Notes: a model not told the origin generated them from the letters alone. A stretch of 64,000 nt of DNA from Cytobacillus pseudoceanisediminis (GCF_023516215.1 NZ_CP097349.1:2232001-2296000), one strand, 5' to 3'; shown: positions 1 through 11,625, counted from the stretch's first letter. Made by a program: numbers and translations.

Positions 1-305
1 AACATTATTGTAATGAATATGAAATAATATGTCTATGAACATAAGGTTAATTTTAATGATTCTTTTGTCCTATTTTCCGCAAATCCTTTAAATATGCTGA
101 AAGTTATATTGATTTATTTCTATTAATTACCAATGGCACATGATTCTTTCTCCCAACTGAAATTTACCTACATCCTCTTCGTGGTTCTTTTGAACTATCT
201 ATTATAAACATGGCAAATGCTTATAATGTAAAATAAGTCTAAAATCCTTATAAAAAATGATAAAAATGCATAAATTTACCAACAGCTTATGTAATCTATT
301 TGTAA
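1..305. other. AT-rich region downstream of codY, no gene seen
   Basis: No reading frame with a ribosome binding site or recognisable product is visible on either strand. The stretch is very AT-rich and begins beyond the codY terminator. In B. subtilis the flagellar operon (flgB onward) follows codY; here no flagellar gene start is reached inside the window, so this may be its upstream promoter region. That last point is inference from gene order only. Confidence 0.5.
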
Positions 306-337
306 TAAAAAAACCCGTCATTTAAGGACGGGTTTTA
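306..337 (-). terminator. Rho-independent terminator of codY
   Basis: An 8-bp stem (AACCCGTC / GACGGGTT, minus strand) with a short loop is followed by a run of T on the minus strand. It lies 11 bases after the codY stop codon and would end the xerC-hslV-hslU-codY transcript. Confidence 0.9.
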
Positions 338-347
338 GAGGACTATA

Positions 348-1127
348 TTAGTTAGATTTAAGTTTTTCTAATTCAACCAGAAACTTATCGTTTAGAACTT
401 TGATATAAGTACCTTTCATACCTAAAGAGCGGGATTCAATAACCCCTGCACTTTCCAGTTTTCTTAGAGCATTTACGATTACTGAACGCGTAATGCCTAC
501 ACGATCAGCAATTTTTGATGCTACAAGAAGCCCTTCGTTGCCATTAAGCTCTTCAAAGATATGCTCGATCGCTTCCAGCTCACTGTATGAAAGTGAACTG
601 ATTGCCATTTGTACAACAGCCTTGCTGCGTGCTTCTTCTTCAATTTCTTCAGCTTTTTCACGAAGGATTTCCATACCAACTACAGTAGCACCATATTCAG
701 CAAGAATTAAATCATCATCATGGAACTGTTCCTGTAATCTGGCAAGAATTAATGTACCCAGACGCTCACCGCCGCCGATGATTGGAACAATAGTAGTCAA
801 ACCGCTTGCGAAAAGATCCTTGTTTTCAACCGGGAATGCAGTATATTCGCTTTCTACACCCAGATTTGATGAAGTTTCCTGGATGTTAAATAAATTTTTA
901 GTATATTCTTCAGGGAATTGACGATCTGCAAGCATTTGCTTCATACGCTCATTTTCAATTTGCTGGTTTACAGCAAATCCAAGCAGTTTGCCTCTTCGGC
1001 TCACTACGAAGATATTTGCTTCGATTACATCACTTAGTGTTTCTGACATTTCTTTGAAGTTAACCGGTTTTCCGGCCGCTCTTTGGAGCATTGCATTAAT
1101 TTTTCTTGTTTTTGTTAATAAATCCAT
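348..1127 (-). CDS. codY: GTP- and branched-chain-amino-acid-sensing global repressor CodY
   Basis: A complete 259-residue protein, the same length as B. subtilis CodY. The N-terminal GAF-type domain (about 1-155) senses isoleucine/valine/leucine. The C-terminal winged helix-turn-helix (about 203-234, [20 protein letters not shown]) binds DNA. CodY represses stationary-phase, amino-acid and nitrogen genes while GTP and branched-chain amino acids are plentiful. An AGGAGG ribosome binding site precedes the ATG. It is the last gene of the conserved xerC-hslV-hslU-codY operon and is followed by a strong terminator. The reading frame is intact, unlike two of its three upstream neighbours. Confidence 0.98.
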   Translation of the reverse strand: MDLLTKTRKINAMLQRAAGKPVNFKEMSETLSDVIEANIFVVSRRGKLLGFAVNQQIENERMKQMLADRQFPEEYTKNLFNIQETSSNLGVESEYTAFPVENKDLFASGLTTIVPIIGGGERLGTLILARLQEQFHDDDLILAEYGATVVGMEILREKAEEIEEEARSKAVVQMAISSLSYSELEAIEHIFEELNGNEGLLVASKIADRVGITRSVIVNALRKLESAGVIESRSLGMKGTYIKVLNDKFLVELEKLKSN

Positions 1128-1263
1128 TGTATTTCCTCCTATTTGCTACAACCATAAACATATATTTTGTTAAGATTAAATAACTTATTACTTCTTGAAG
1201 ATTCGTAAAAAATTTAAGATTCATTCCTCGTGTACCCTATGACATGGTTCTTTAAACAATGGG

Positions 1264-2666
1264 TCATAGAATAAACTGGCTTAAATCCTTATTGCGGGAA
1301 ATGGCTCCCAGTTTCTCCTCAACATACTGAGGGGTAATTGTGATTTTTTCCATTGTGACATCCGGTGCTTCAAATGATAGATCCTCAAGCAGTTTTTCCA
1401 TGATCGTATGAAGACGCCTAGCACCAATATTATCTGTATTTTGGTTAACTTCGAAAGCAAATTGAGCAATCCTACGAATAGCATCGTCAGAAAATTCAAT
1501 TTGTATACCTTCAGTTACCAATAATGCTTCATATTGTTTTATTAATGCATTATCGGGCTCAACGAGTATTTTGTAGAAATCTTCAACGGTTAGTTTCGTG
1601 AGCTCCACACGGATCGGAAAACGTCCCTGTAATTCAGGAATCAGGTCGGAAGGCTTAGCCATATGGAATGCCCCGGCAGCAATAAACAATACATGGTCTG
1701 TCTTTACAGAACCGTATTTGGTTACTACTGTTGAACCTTCTACCACCGGCAAAATGTCTCTTTGAACCCCTTCCCTTGAAACATCAGCTGAAGAACCTCC
1801 GCTGTTTTTGCTAGCTATTTTATCGATTTCATCAATGAAAATAATTCCTGACTGTTCAGCGCGGAATACAGCCTCCTGGCCGACTTCGTCCATATCAATC
1901 AGCTTTTGGGCTTCTTCATTTGTTAAGATCTTTCTTGCTTCCCGTACAGTCAGTTTCCTTTTCTTCCTTTTTTCGGCATAAGGCTGCTGAGAGCATCCTG
2001 CATATTCATGCCCATTTGCTCCATACCAGAGCCCTGCAGCATATCAAACATGGAAGGCTGCTGCTCCTCTACTTCAACGGTAATTACTTCATTTTCCAAT
2101 TCGCCAAGAGCAAGCTTCTCTTTTACAATCTTGCGTTTTTCCTGGAGGTTTAAATCTTCTGTCTGATACGTATCCTGCTGCTGATCATTACCTCCGCCAA
2201 ATAGCATTTCGAGAGGATTTTTATAGTTAGCTGCCTTTTTGGCACCCGGTACAAGCAGTTCAAGTATGCGGCGGTTGGCACTTTCTTCTGCTCTTTCCTT
2301 TACACTGGCCATCTTCTCTTCTTTAACCAAACGGACGGATGTTTCTACAAGGTCCCTGACCATGGATTCAACATCCCTGCCCACATATCCGACCTCGGTG
2401 AATTTGGTTGCCTCCACTTTAACAAATGGTGCACCGACCAATTTAGCCATTCTGCGCGCAATTTCAGTCTTTCCTACACCAGTCGGGCCAATCATCAGTA
2501 TATTTTTAGGATTTACTTCATCCCGTAATTTTTCTTCAAGCAAGCTGCGGCGATAGCGATTTCTAAGTGCAACAGCGACTGCTTTTTTTGCATCTTTTTG
2601 ACCGATGATAAATTGATCCAAACGCTCAACAATTTGGCGGGGAGTTAAATTTGTTCCTTTACCCAT
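1264..2666 (-). CDS. hslU: ATPase subunit of the HslUV (ClpYQ) protease, frame broken by one indel
   Basis: HslU/ClpY is the AAA+ unfoldase that feeds substrates into the HslV peptidase. Walker A (GPTGVGKT, about 60-67) and Walker B (IIFIDEID) are present, with the variable I-domain between them. The frame is lost near 1968-1973: with one more A in the minus-strand A6 run, translation continues as [18 protein letters not shown] and joins the downstream half, giving 467 residues, the B. subtilis length. The break is most likely a sequencing error rather than a pseudogene. The gene starts 18 bases after hslV and shares its operon. Confidence 0.93.
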
Positions 2667-2684
2667 GCAACAGCACTCCTTTTA

Positions 2685-3227
2685 TTAGAGTTCTTCCACA
2701 ATGATGTTGTGGTTTGTATATACACATATTTCCGCAGCCATTTCAAGCGAGGCCTTCGCAATTTCTCTTGCTGACAGGTGTTCGCCTGCAAATCTCTTTA
2801 AAGATCTTCCAGCTGCGAGGGCATAGTTGCCTCCTGATCCAATAGCCAGAATTCCATCATCCGGCTCAATCACTTCACCTGTACCGGAGATAAGCAGCAG
2901 ACTATCCGTATTCATAACAATAAGCATTGCTTCGAGCTTGCGCAAAACCTTATCGCTTCTCCACTCTTTTGCAAGCTCAACAGCTGCTCTCTCAAGGTTT
3001 CCATTATACTCTTCAAGTTTTCCTTCAAACATTTCGAATAATGTAAATGCATCGGCTACTGAGCCTGCAAATCCAGCCAGCACCTTACCATTAAATAGCT
3101 TTCTGACTTTTCTTGCAGTGTGTTTCATCACAACTGCATTTCCAAAGGTAACCTGGCCGTCGCCGGACATTGCACATTCTCCATTATGATGCACAGCAAA
3201 TATTGTTGTAGCATGAAATTCGGACAT
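2685..3227 (-). CDS. hslV: Peptidase subunit of the HslUV (ClpQY) protease
   Basis: A complete 180-residue HslV/ClpQ, the threonine/serine-type peptidase that assembles as hexamer rings and is capped by HslU. The protein begins [10 protein letters not shown]. In most bacteria the mature protein starts at the TT pair, but in B. subtilis ClpQ (CodW) a serine after the initiator Met has been described as the N-terminal nucleophile, and the same arrangement is seen here. [11 protein letters not shown] and the GDGQVTFGN region are typical of the family. A strong AAAGGAGG ribosome binding site precedes the ATG. Second gene of the cod operon. Confidence 0.97.
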   Translation of the reverse strand: MSEFHATTIFAVHHNGECAMSGDGQVTFGNAVVMKHTARKVRKLFNGKVLAGFAGSVADAFTLFEMFEGKLEEYNGNLERAAVELAKEWRSDKVLRKLEAMLIVMNTDSLLLISGTGEVIEPDDGILAIGSGGNYALAAGRSLKRFAGEHLSAREIAKASLEMAAEICVYTNHNIIVEEL

Positions 3228-3299
3228 GAAAGACTCCTCCTTTGGAGCATATTGCCTTTGATTTTTTTCTGCAGACTAGTTGGTATTGACTTTCTTTTG

Positions 3300-4201
3300 C
3301 TAAGCCCGCGGATGATGGGCCATATAAGTTTTTTTCAAGTATTCATTCGTAACATGTGTATATACCTGGGTTGATGATAGAAATGCGTGTCCAAGTAATT
3401 CCTGAACTGTTCTCATATCAGCCCCATTTGCCATTAAATGCGTCGCAAATGTGTGGCGAAGCATATGGGGATGAATTTTGCCTGTTAAGGAGGATTTCTC
3501 GATTATTCTATCCAGTATAGTCCTGATTCCCCTTGCTGTAAGCGGACCACCCCGGGCATTCAGAAACAAATTTTCCTGCACGTTCCCATTGGCAAGCAAT
3601 TTTTTACGTCCATGGTTTATGTATGTGTCAAGTGCATCCTGGGCAAAGCTTCCGAAAGGGACATACCGCTCTTTACTGCCCTTGCCGCGGACTAGAACCG
3701 TTGATAGATACATATCCAGGTCTTTTAAGCGGATTTGGCTGCACTCGCTGACGCGGATGCCGGTTGCATACAATAGTTCAAGAAGTGCCTTATTTCTTTG
3801 CCCTAGAGGAGTGCTGGCTTCACAAGCATTGAAAAGCTGCATCATTTCCGCCTCATAGAAAAATTCCGGCAGCTTTTTCTGCGCTTTCGGAATCGAAACA
3901 AGTGCAAAAGGATTTTCAGCGACTTTTTCTTCTCTGAGCAAAAATTTAAAAAGCTCCTTAAGCTTGATATTTTCCTGGCAACTGACTTACGGGACATTTT
4001 TTTATCGTAAAGTTCAGTAAGATATATCCTGACATCCTGATATGCGACTTTGGTTAAATCAGCAATGGCTTGTTCAGCCATGAACATAAAAAATTCACTA
4101 ATATCATGCTGGTAATGCTCAATAGTATATTGTGAATAATTTTTCTCAATTTGTAAATATTCAATAAACAACTTTAAAGAAACGTTCACATTTTCAGACA
4201 T
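3300..4201 (-). CDS. xerC: Tyrosine recombinase XerC (CodV), frame broken by one indel
   Basis: With XerD this recombinase resolves chromosome dimers at dif. The N-terminal SAM-like DNA-binding domain (LFIEYLQIEKNYSQYTIEHY) and the catalytic domain are both present, with arginine in ATGIRVSE, the HMLRHTFATHL motif and the nucleophilic tyrosine in TQVYTH. The frame is lost at the minus-strand T5 run at 3948-3952; one added T gives RSFFKFLLREEKVAENPF and a 300-residue protein. I chose the ATG at 4201 because GAGGTGA lies eight bases upstream; an upstream TTG at 4219 has no such site. First gene of the xerC-hslV-hslU-codY operon. Confidence 0.92.
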
Positions 4202-4297
4202 TAAATGTTCACCTCGCAAGGGCTACTAAATAGTATCACAACTCAGCAGCCCAACGCAACATAATTTACAAATTTTTCACAAAGTTCTGAATTGTTC

Positions 4298-5572
4298 CTA
4301 ATGCTCTCTCCGCATGCTTCTCATTTCTTTCTTTTTTCCTCTGATTTTTTCAGGAAGTTCAGGAAACAAACCAAAATTAGCGTTCATTGGCTGGAAACTT
4401 TTCGGGTTAGCAGTGGTAATATAACGCGCCATGCTTCCAATCGCTGTCTCATGAGGAAACTCTATAGGATCTTCTCCTTTAACAAGCCTTGCAGCATTGA
4501 TGCCTGCCACAAGTCCGCTGGCAGCAGATTCAACATACCCTTCAACCCCTGTCATTTGCCCTGCAAAGAACAAATCATCCCGGTTCTTGAATTGATATGT
4601 TGCGCGCAGAACTTTTGGAGAGTTGATAAATGTATTCCGGTGCATAACGCCATACCTTACTATTTCAGCATTTTCGAGACCAGGAATCAAGCGTATTACT
4701 TCTTTTTGCGGCCCCCATTTCAAATGTGTCTGGAAACCTACAATATTATAAAGAGTTCCGGCAGCATCATCCTGTCGAAGCTGAACAACTGCATATGGCC
4801 TTTTTCCTGTTTTCGGATCTTCTAAACCTACCGGCTTCATCGGGCCAAAGAGCATTGTTTTCTTTCCCCTGTTTGCCATGACCTCTATTGGCATACAGCC
4901 CTCGAAAAAGATTTCCTTTTCAAATTCCTTTAATGGAACTGTTTCGGCCGTGGTAAGAGCCTCATAAAAACGGTCGAATTCTTCTTCTGTCATAGGGCAA
5001 TTCAAATATGCCGCTTCTCCCTTATCATACCGTGATTTCAAATAAACTTTATTCATATCGATTGAGTCTTTTTCTAATATTGGAGCAGCCGCATCATAAA
5101 AATATAAATAATCTTCTCCGGACAGCTCTTTTAATTTTCCGGATAGGGCTTCACTTGTCAGCGGTCCAGTAGCAATTACAGTTGGCCCTTCCGGAATATC
5201 TGTCACTTCTTCGTTGATTACCGTTACATTCGGATGATTTTTGACTTGCTCTGTAACACGAGCGGCAAAATCATGCCGGTCAACTGCCAATGCGCCCCCA
5301 GCAGGAACGGCACTGCTGTCAGCTGAATGAATGATAACAGAATTCAGCTTCCGCATTTCTTCTTTTAATACACCAACTGCATTTGTTAAAGTATTTGCAC
5401 GCAGAGAGTTGCTGCAGACAAGTTCTGCAAATTTATCTGTGTGGTGGGCAGGAGTCTGCCTTACTGGCCTCATTTCATAGAGCTTTACTTTTATTCCCCT
5501 GCTGGCCAGCTGCCACGCGGCCTCACTGCCTGCTAATCCCGCTCCTATTACATTTACTGCTGTATCTTTCAT
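4298..5572 (-). CDS. trmFO: tRNA (uracil-5-)-methyltransferase TrmFO, folate- and FAD-dependent
   Basis: TrmFO makes ribothymidine at position 54 of tRNA, taking the methylene carbon from methylenetetrahydrofolate and using FAD. The dinucleotide-binding motif [10 protein letters not shown] lies near residue 10, and two conserved cysteines are seen in [11 protein letters not shown] and [10 protein letters not shown]. The ATG at 5572 has GGAGGT seven bases upstream and gives 424 residues; an earlier in-frame start at 5587 lacks a binding site. Placed between topA and xerC exactly as in B. subtilis. Intact. Confidence 0.97.
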   Translation of the reverse strand: MKDTAVNVIGAGLAGSEAAWQLASRGIKVKLYEMRPVRQTPAHHTDKFAELVCSNSLRANTLTNAVGVLKEEMRKLNSVIIHSADSSAVPAGGALAVDRHDFAARVTEQVKNHPNVTVINEEVTDIPEGPTVIATGPLTSEALSGKLKELSGEDYLYFYDAAAPILEKDSIDMNKVYLKSRYDKGEAAYLNCPMTEEEFDRFYEALTTAETVPLKEFEKEIFFEGCMPIEVMANRGKKTMLFGPMKPVGLEDPKTGKRPYAVVQLRQDDAAGTLYNIVGFQTHLKWGPQKEVIRLIPGLENAEIVRYGVMHRNTFINSPKVLRATYQFKNRDDLFFAGQMTGVEGYVESAASGLVAGINAARLVKGEDPIEFPHETAIGSMARYITTANPKSFQPMNANFGLFPELPEKIRGKKKEMRSMRREH

Positions 5573-5792
5573 AAAATGAACCTCCATATATACTTATGAT
5601 GACGATGTCATGATTAATTTATATTTTTTAAAAACAGTCTCTCTTACTTTACCCTGTTCTTATTCATTTTGCCATTTTACAATACGATTTAAAAATAAAA
5701 AAGTTTCGTGAACGATTTGAAGCTAATATACTTTGAAACAAACCAAAAGGAATACACCGGCTGGAAGTATTCTGGATACACATCCCGCAATA

Positions 5793-5820
5793 GAAAAGAG
5801 TGAGCATTTAAGCCCACCCT
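5793..5820 (-). terminator. Terminator of topA
   Basis: On the minus strand a 9-bp stem (AGGGTGGGC / GCTCACTCT, with two G-U pairs) with a TTAAAT loop is followed by TTTTC. It starts directly at the topA stop codon. The roughly 220 bp between this hairpin and trmFO hold no gene. Confidence 0.75.
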
Positions 5821-7894
5821 TAACTTTGCTTTTCTTCCTTATAGTCGCATTCAACACACTGAACCTGGACACCTTTTTTGAGTTTTTTCTCAACTAGAAG
5901 GTTATCGCATTTAGGACAGCTTCTTGGCAGCGGCTTATCCCATGAAATAAAGTCACATTCAGGGAATCTGTCACAGCCGTAGAAGATCCTGCGTTTTTTG
6001 CTTTTTCTTTCTATAATATTTCCTTCTTTGCACTTCGGACACTTCACACCAATATCCTTTACAATTGGTTTGGTATTGCGGCAGTCAGGGAAATTGCTGC
6101 ATGCCATGAATTTTCCATAGCGCCCCATCTTGAACACCATTGGATTTCCGCATTGCTCACAATCTTCACCTGCAGGTTCATCCTTAATTTCTACTTCCTG
6201 CATTTCTTTTTCCGCTATCTCAAGATTCTTTTCAAAATCTTTATAGAATTCATCAATGATCTGTACCCAATTGACCTTGCCTTCTTCAACATAGTCCAGG
6301 TCCTTTTCCATCTTTGCTGTAAACTCGATATCAAGGATTTCAGGGAAGAATTCCATGATCAGCTCAAGAACAATTTCCCCCAGTTCAGTCGGAATAAAAC
6401 GTTTGTTGTCCAGAGCAACATAACCCCGTTTTTGAATTGTGTCAAGAGTCGGAGCAAAAGTGGATGGCCGCCCAATTCCCTGTTCTTCAAGTGTTTTTAC
6501 CAGCCTCGCCTCAGTATACCTTGGAGGAGGCTGGGTGAAGTGCTGTTTGGGTTCGATGTCTTTTTTAAGGACTTCATCCCCTTCTCTCAGGTCTGGGAGC
6601 ATATTATCTTTTTCCTCTGACTGATCATCTGTGCCTTCAACATAGACTTTCATAAATCCAGGGAACTTCACTTTTGAGCCTGTTGCCCTGAAGATCACTT
6701 CTCCATTCTTTAAATCTACACTCATTGTATCCATAACAGCTGGTGCCATTTGGCTTGCAACAAAGCGTTCCCAAATGAGCCTGTATAATCGAAGCTGATC
6801 ACGCGACAAGTATTCTTTTAAACTTGCAGGCGACCTTAGTGTGCTTGTCGGGCGGATGGCCTCATGGGCATCCTGGGCGTTGCTGTTTTTCTTTTCTTTT
6901 TTCTTTTCACCCTGCAGGAATTCTTTTCCGTAAGAATTTTGAATATAATCTGCTGCTTCATTTTGCGCAATTTCAGATATGCGTGTTGAATCAGTTCTCA
7001 TATAAGTAATTAAACCAACAGTTCCTTCTTTGCCGAGGTCAATTCCCTCATAAAGCTGCTGTGCAAGCATCATGGTTTTCTTGGCACGGAAATTTAATTT
7101 CCTTGCAGCTTCCTGCTGAAGTGAGGACGTAGTAAAAGGGGCGGCAGGATTCCGCTTTCTTTCCTTCTTGGTAACCGATGCCACCTTAAATTTATTGCCC
7201 TTCATTTTACTTAATATATTTTGAACATCGCTTTCAGACTTCAATTCCACTTTTTCATTCTCCAGCCCGTAAAAAGCTGCATCAAAGGCTGTTTTTCCTT
7301 TTAGGAACTCTCCGTCAATGGACCAGTACTCTTCTGGTATAAAGTCCTTAATTTCCTTTTCGCGGTCGATAATCAAACGGACTGCAACAGACTGTACTCT
7401 GCCCGCACTTAATCCTTTTTTCACTTTCTTCCATAATAATGGGCTGATATTATAACCGACTAACCGATCAAGCATCCGTCTTGCCTGCTGGGCATCAACA
7501 AGATCCATGTTGATTGGCCTTGGATGCTTAAAGGATTCTTTAATGGCATCTTTCGTAATTTCATTAAAAACAACACGGCAGTCCGAAGTAACGTCCATGT
7601 CCAGGCTATGTGCCAGATGCCATGCAATTGCTTCCCCTTCTCTGTCGGGGTCAGCCGCGAGATATATTTTCTTGGCTTTTTTGGCCGCTGACTTAAGTTC
7701 CTTTAAAACTGGGCCCTTTCCACGAATGGTTATGTATTTTGGTTCAAAATTATTTTCCACATCTATGCCCATTTGGCTTTTAGGAAGATCCCTGACATGT
7801 CCCATGGAAGCTTTAACTTTATATTTTTTCCTAAATAACGCTCAATCGTTTTTGCCTTTGCAGGTGACTCAACGATTACAAGAAACTCTGACAT
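5820..7894 (-). CDS. topA: DNA topoisomerase I, frame broken by one indel near the start
   Basis: Type IA topoisomerase that relaxes negative supercoils. The TOPRIM domain begins [20 protein letters not shown]; the active tyrosine is in [10 protein letters not shown]; the C-terminus carries zinc-ribbon cysteines ([39 protein letters not shown]). The first about 20 codons are out of frame with the rest because of the A6 run at 7824-7829; one more A restores [18 protein letters not shown] and 691 residues, the B. subtilis length. The gene is essential, so a true break is implausible. An AAGGAGG-like site precedes the ATG at 7894. A 500-bp upstream region separates it from dprA. Confidence 0.94.
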
Positions 7895-8141
7895 CAGTAG
7901 TCCTCCTTGAGAGGGATTTTTAAACATTCAGGCAAAATCATCTTTGAATGCTGCATTTTTTACATGCTAAACTTGCCTGCTTTCATTTATCACTAACCTA
8001 TATTAAACAGCCTCTGGGTTGGATATTTACATCCTGAGGAGCGGCTTAAGTGTCTTATAGCATAATTGAAGTAATATTGCTTATTCTTCGCCAGCTTGCT
8101 GATATCATCAGCTTTACTGCTTGAGTATTGAAATATTCATT

Positions 8142-8171
8142 ATTATTCTACATTCTATTCAAGTTTGTCAA
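8142..8171 (-). promoter_or_regulatory. Candidate sigma-A promoter for topA
   Basis: On the minus strand a perfect TTGACA at 8166-8171 is followed after 18 bases by AATAAT (5 of 6 to consensus); TAGAAT at 15 bases is an alternative. Transcription from here would give a leader of about 240 nt before topA. Called from sequence only. Confidence 0.5.
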
Positions 8172-8343
8172 ACTTAAGCGGATTATTTCCGCAACCGTTT
8201 CCAAGAAAATATTCTAAAGCGAATAAAGAAGCAGACTTTTTCTTTCCATAATACCTGTTGCAAAATGTATAACAGTTTTAATAGAATTTCAACCTTTTTG
8301 TAAAAAATCCTTTAAATTAACACATTTAAAATGAGCTGAAGTA

Positions 8344-8380
8344 AGAAAAAGGAGCACTTAATCTATAGCAAGGCTCCTAT
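8344..8380 (-). terminator. Terminator of dprA
   Basis: AGGAGC (minus strand) pairs with GCTCCT across a 17-base loop and is followed by TTTTTC. It lies just after the dprA stop codon. Confidence 0.7.
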
Positions 8381-8393
8381 TTCATTTTCCTGA

Positions 8394-9269
8394 TTAGTAA
8401 AGGAATTCTTCTAAGATCTCCTCAGCTGATTTTACCAATTTAGCGCCTTGCTGAATTAATTCATTAGTTCCCCCAGAGAATGGGCTAAAGATATTTCCAG
8501 GGACTGCAAAGACTTCTCTTCCTTCATGAACCGCATAATTTGCTGTAATAAGGGAGCCGCTTTTGCTTTTAGCCTGGATTATCAATGTGCCTCTGCTAAT
8601 GCCGCTGATGATTCGGTTTCTCATTGGAAACTGCCATCTCGAGGGTCTTGTGGCTGGCGGATATTCAGAAATAACCAGCTGATTTTTCATCATTTCATAT
8701 GCTAGCCTTTGATTAGCCTGAGGATAAATATGGAACAGCCCGCCAGCTATGACACCAATTGTTTTCCCTTTATTTTTGATTGCTTCCTTATGTGCAATGG
8801 CATCAATACCAGCTGCCAGCCCGCTTACAATAATAACCCCTTTTTCGATAAGCTTTGGAAACATGTATTGAATTGCTTTTTCTCCATACTCTGTTGCCTG
8901 TCTGGAACCGACAACGGCCAGGTGAGTTCCGCTATTCAGAAGACTGATATCACCTCTTGCATAAATAACCCATGGCGGCTGATACGTTTCTTTTAATAGA
9001 ATCGGATATTCCTTATCAAAAATTGTAATGGTTTTAATGCCATTTGGTGAATATTGGCGAATTTGTTCCTGGATTTGATCTGAATGAAGATCTTGGAGTA
9101 CATTTGAAAGAGAATCTTTGGTGGTGAATAACTGGGGTATTATTCGGAAAAGGGTATGATTATACATACAATTTAATTGGGGATCTTTCTTAAGAAAGTT
9201 ATAAATCATCTTCCAGCTCATTCCTCTGCAATGATGGAGATGGGTGAGCCTCATATTAAATTCATTCAT
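8394..9269 (-). CDS. dprA: DNA-processing protein DprA (RecA loader in natural transformation)
   Basis: DprA binds incoming single-stranded DNA and loads RecA during transformation. The Rossmann-like fold shows VVGSRQATEYG (about 119), SGLAAGIDAIAH and the RNRIISGIS segment typical of the family. At 291 residues it is close to B. subtilis DprA and intact. AGGAGG precedes the ATG at 9269 by six bases. Flanked by hairpins on both sides, so probably a single-gene unit. Presence of dprA alone does not prove competence. Confidence 0.96.
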   Translation of the reverse strand: MNEFNMRLTHLHHCRGMSWKMIYNFLKKDPQLNCMYNHTLFRIIPQLFTTKDSLSNVLQDLHSDQIQEQIRQYSPNGIKTITIFDKEYPILLKETYQPPWVIYARGDISLLNSGTHLAVVGSRQATEYGEKAIQYMFPKLIEKGVIIVSGLAAGIDAIAHKEAIKNKGKTIGVIAGGLFHIYPQANQRLAYEMMKNQLVISEYPPATRPSRWQFPMRNRIISGISRGTLIIQAKSKSGSLITANYAVHEGREVFAVPGNIFSPFSGGTNELIQQGAKLVKSAEEILEEFLY

Positions 9270-9335
9270 GGGGAGCCTCCTGAATTTTTTTATAAAGCGG
9301 GGTATGTGCGGGGATAAACGGATTTGGCAATGCAG

Positions 9336-9362
9336 AAATAGTCCCTCAAACAGAGGGACTAC
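9336..9362 (-). terminator. Terminator of the sucCD operon
   Basis: A perfect 8-bp stem AGTCCCTC / GAGGGACT with a 5-base loop follows sucD. The T tract after it on the minus strand is short (ATTTCTG), so termination may be incomplete. Confidence 0.7.
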
Positions 9363-9383
9363 TCTTAAGTTATTTAAATAGGA

Positions 9384-10286
9384 TTAATGAGTTTTACACT
9401 GATCATAAAGGCCTTTTTCTTTTAAAACCTTTATCAGGGTTTCACCCATTACGGATGGAGTATCTGCTACTTGAATACCGCATTCATTCATAACACGGAT
9501 TTTTTCATCAGCTGTTCCTTTGCCTCCTGAAATAATTGCACCGGCATGGCCCATACGCTTACCTGGAGGTGCAGTGCGACCGCCGATGAAGCCTACAACA
9601 GGCTTAGTCATGTTTGCTTTAACCCACTCTGCAGCTTCTTCTTCAGCTGTTCCGCCGATTTCACCAATCATGATTACAGCATAAGTTTCTGGATCTTCAT
9701 TAAATGCTTTTAATACATCAATGAAGTTTGTTCCGTTAACCGGGTCTCCGCCGATACCAACAGCAGTGGACTGGCCGATTCCAGCCTGTGACAGCTGGTG
9801 TACCGCTTCATATGTCAATGTTCCAGAACGGGAAACAACCCCAACATGACCTTTAGTATGGATATATCCAGGCATAATGCCGATCTTACACTCATCAGGA
9901 GTAATAACACCAGGGCAGTTAGGACCTACAAGGCGAGTCTTCTTGCCTTCCATATAACGCTTAACTTTAACCATATCCAATACAGGAATATGCTCGGTGA
10001 TACAAATGGCAAGATCCAATTCTGCATCTACCGCCTCAAGAATAGCATCTGCAGCAAATGGAGCTGGAACATAGATAACGGAGGCATTGGCACCTGTAGC
10101 CTTAACTGCTTCCTCCACAGTATTGAAGACAGGAACACCTTCTACTTCAGTACCGCCTTTACCAGGAGTTACACCGCCGACAATTTGCGTTCCGTATTCA
10201 AGCATTTGCTTAGTATGGAAAAGGGCTGTTGAACCAGTAATCCCTTGAACTATAACTTTAGTATCTTTATTAATAAATACGCTCAC
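9384..10286 (-). CDS. sucD: Succinate-CoA ligase, alpha subunit
   Basis: Alpha subunit of succinyl-CoA synthetase in the TCA cycle. It binds CoA in the N-terminal Rossmann domain and carries the phosphorylated histidine in [10 protein letters not shown] near residue 247. I place the start at GTG 10286 ([15 protein letters not shown]), preceded by AAAGGAG at eight bases, giving 300 residues as in B. subtilis. An in-frame ATG 96 bases upstream would add a 32-residue tail that lacks family similarity and lies in the sucC-sucD gap. Confidence 0.97.
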   Translation of the reverse strand: MSVFINKDTKVIVQGITGSTALFHTKQMLEYGTQIVGGVTPGKGGTEVEGVPVFNTVEEAVKATGANASVIYVPAPFAADAILEAVDAELDLAICITEHIPVLDMVKVKRYMEGKKTRLVGPNCPGVITPDECKIGIMPGYIHTKGHVGVVSRSGTLTYEAVHQLSQAGIGQSTAVGIGGDPVNGTNFIDVLKAFNEDPETYAVIMIGEIGGTAEEEAAEWVKANMTKPVVGFIGGRTAPPGKRMGHAGAIISGGKGTADEKIRVMNECGIQVADTPSVMGETLIKVLKEKGLYDQCKTH

Positions 10287-10419
10287 GTTAATTCTCCTTT
10301 CTGGTCTAAAGAGTGCCATTCTGTACTCAAAGGTCATAAGCAAAAGCTCTTTCAGGCAAACAAGCCTTTCGGATTCCGCCAAATGCCTTAGACACTGAAC
10401 GGCCGCTCATTTTTGATTC

Positions 10420-11580
10420 CTAGCCTACTAAAGAAACGATTTTTTGTGCGCCGTCGGCCATTGATTCAGCCGCAATGATATCGATATCGGATTCAGCAAG
10501 GATCTTCTTGCCCAATTCAACATTTGTACCTTCCAGACGTACAACTAAAGGCACAGTCAAGCCTACTTGCTTCGCTGCTTCCACTACGCCAGTGGCGATG
10601 ACGTCGCACTTCATGATTCCGCCAAAGATATTAACAAAAATACCTTTTACGTTTTTATCAGAAAGGATGATTTTGAAAGCTTCAGTAACCTTTTCAGCAG
10701 TTGCACCGCCCCCAACATCAAGGAAATTGGCCGGGTCTCCGCCATAGTGTTTGACGATATCCATAGTAGCCATCGCCAATCCTGCACCGTTAACCATGCA
10801 GCCGATATTTCCATCAAGGGAAATATAGCTCAGGTCATATTTGGATGCTTCGATTTCCTTTGCATCCTCTTCTTCAAGGTCACGAAGAGCCATGATGTCC
10901 TTTTGACGGTAAAGAGCATTTCCATCAAAGTTCAGCTTTGCATCCAGAGCCATTACCTTGCCGTCTCCAGTTACTACTAATGGATTGATTTCAGCGATAG
11001 AGCAATCTTTTTCAATGTAAGCTCTGTATAAGCCCATCATGAATTTAACAGCTTGTCCGACAAGCTTTGATGGGATATTGATATTAAAAGCGATTCTGCG
11101 CGCCTGGAATGCTGTTAAACCAAGCACAGGATCAATTTCTTCCTTGAAGATTTTTTCAGGCGTCTGTTCAGCTACTTCTTCGATTTCTGTGCCGCCCTCT
11201 TCAGAAGCCATTAAAACTACGCGTGACGTTGCGCGGTCCAAGACTAGACCAACATAATATTCCTTCTTAATGTCACAGCCCTCTTCAATCAGTAAACGCT
11301 TTACTTCCTTGCCTTCCGGGCCTGTTTGATGTGTAACAAGTGTTTTCCCCAGGATTTCACTTGCATATGTACGAACTTCGTCAAGATTTTTGGCAACTTT
11401 TACACCGCCAGCTTTACCGCGTCCTCCGGCGTGGATTTGTGCTTTTACCACACATACCTCAGTGCCAAGTTCTTTAGCAGCTTCAACAGCTTCTTCTACT
11501 GTAAATGCCACTTTTCCGTTCGGAACTGCGACCCCGTATTGTCTGAGGACTTCTTTACCTTGATACTCATGTATATTCAT
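10420..11580 (-). CDS. sucC: Succinate-CoA ligase, beta subunit
   Basis: Beta subunit of succinyl-CoA synthetase, 386 residues, complete. The N-terminal ATP-grasp domain ([29 protein letters not shown]) binds the nucleotide, and the C-terminal ligase domain contains [14 protein letters not shown] and the conserved [13 protein letters not shown]. It forms an operon with sucD 130 bp downstream. AGGAGG precedes the ATG, and a good promoter lies 46-74 bases upstream. Confidence 0.98.
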   Translation of the reverse strand: MNIHEYQGKEVLRQYGVAVPNGKVAFTVEEAVEAAKELGTEVCVVKAQIHAGGRGKAGGVKVAKNLDEVRTYASEILGKTLVTHQTGPEGKEVKRLLIEEGCDIKKEYYVGLVLDRATSRVVLMASEEGGTEIEEVAEQTPEKIFKEEIDPVLGLTAFQARRIAFNINIPSKLVGQAVKFMMGLYRAYIEKDCSIAEINPLVVTGDGKVMALDAKLNFDGNALYRQKDIMALRDLEEEDAKEIEASKYDLSYISLDGNIGCMVNGAGLAMATMDIVKHYGGDPANFLDVGGGATAEKVTEAFKIILSDKNVKGIFVNIFGGIMKCDVIATGVVEAAKQVGLTVPLVVRLEGTNVELGKKILAESDIDIIAAESMADGAQKIVSLVG

Positions 11581-11625
11581 TTCCCATCCTCCTATCTAAC
11601 TCTTCAAAAAAATAACTGCGCTTTC

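Larger units (their letters stand above)
7895..8393. other. Non-coding region between dprA and topA, probable topA leader
   Basis: No coding sequence is supported. The region holds the dprA terminator, a candidate topA promoter (8142-8171), a perfect inverted repeat GCTGAT-atc-ATCAGC at 8098-8112 lying downstream of that promoter, and about 200 bases of AT-rich leader before the topA start. Confidence 0.55.

Noticed and set aside
10287..10382. 32-residue N-terminal extension of SucD
   Set aside because: It runs through the ribosome binding site of the GTG start and is absent from the family.
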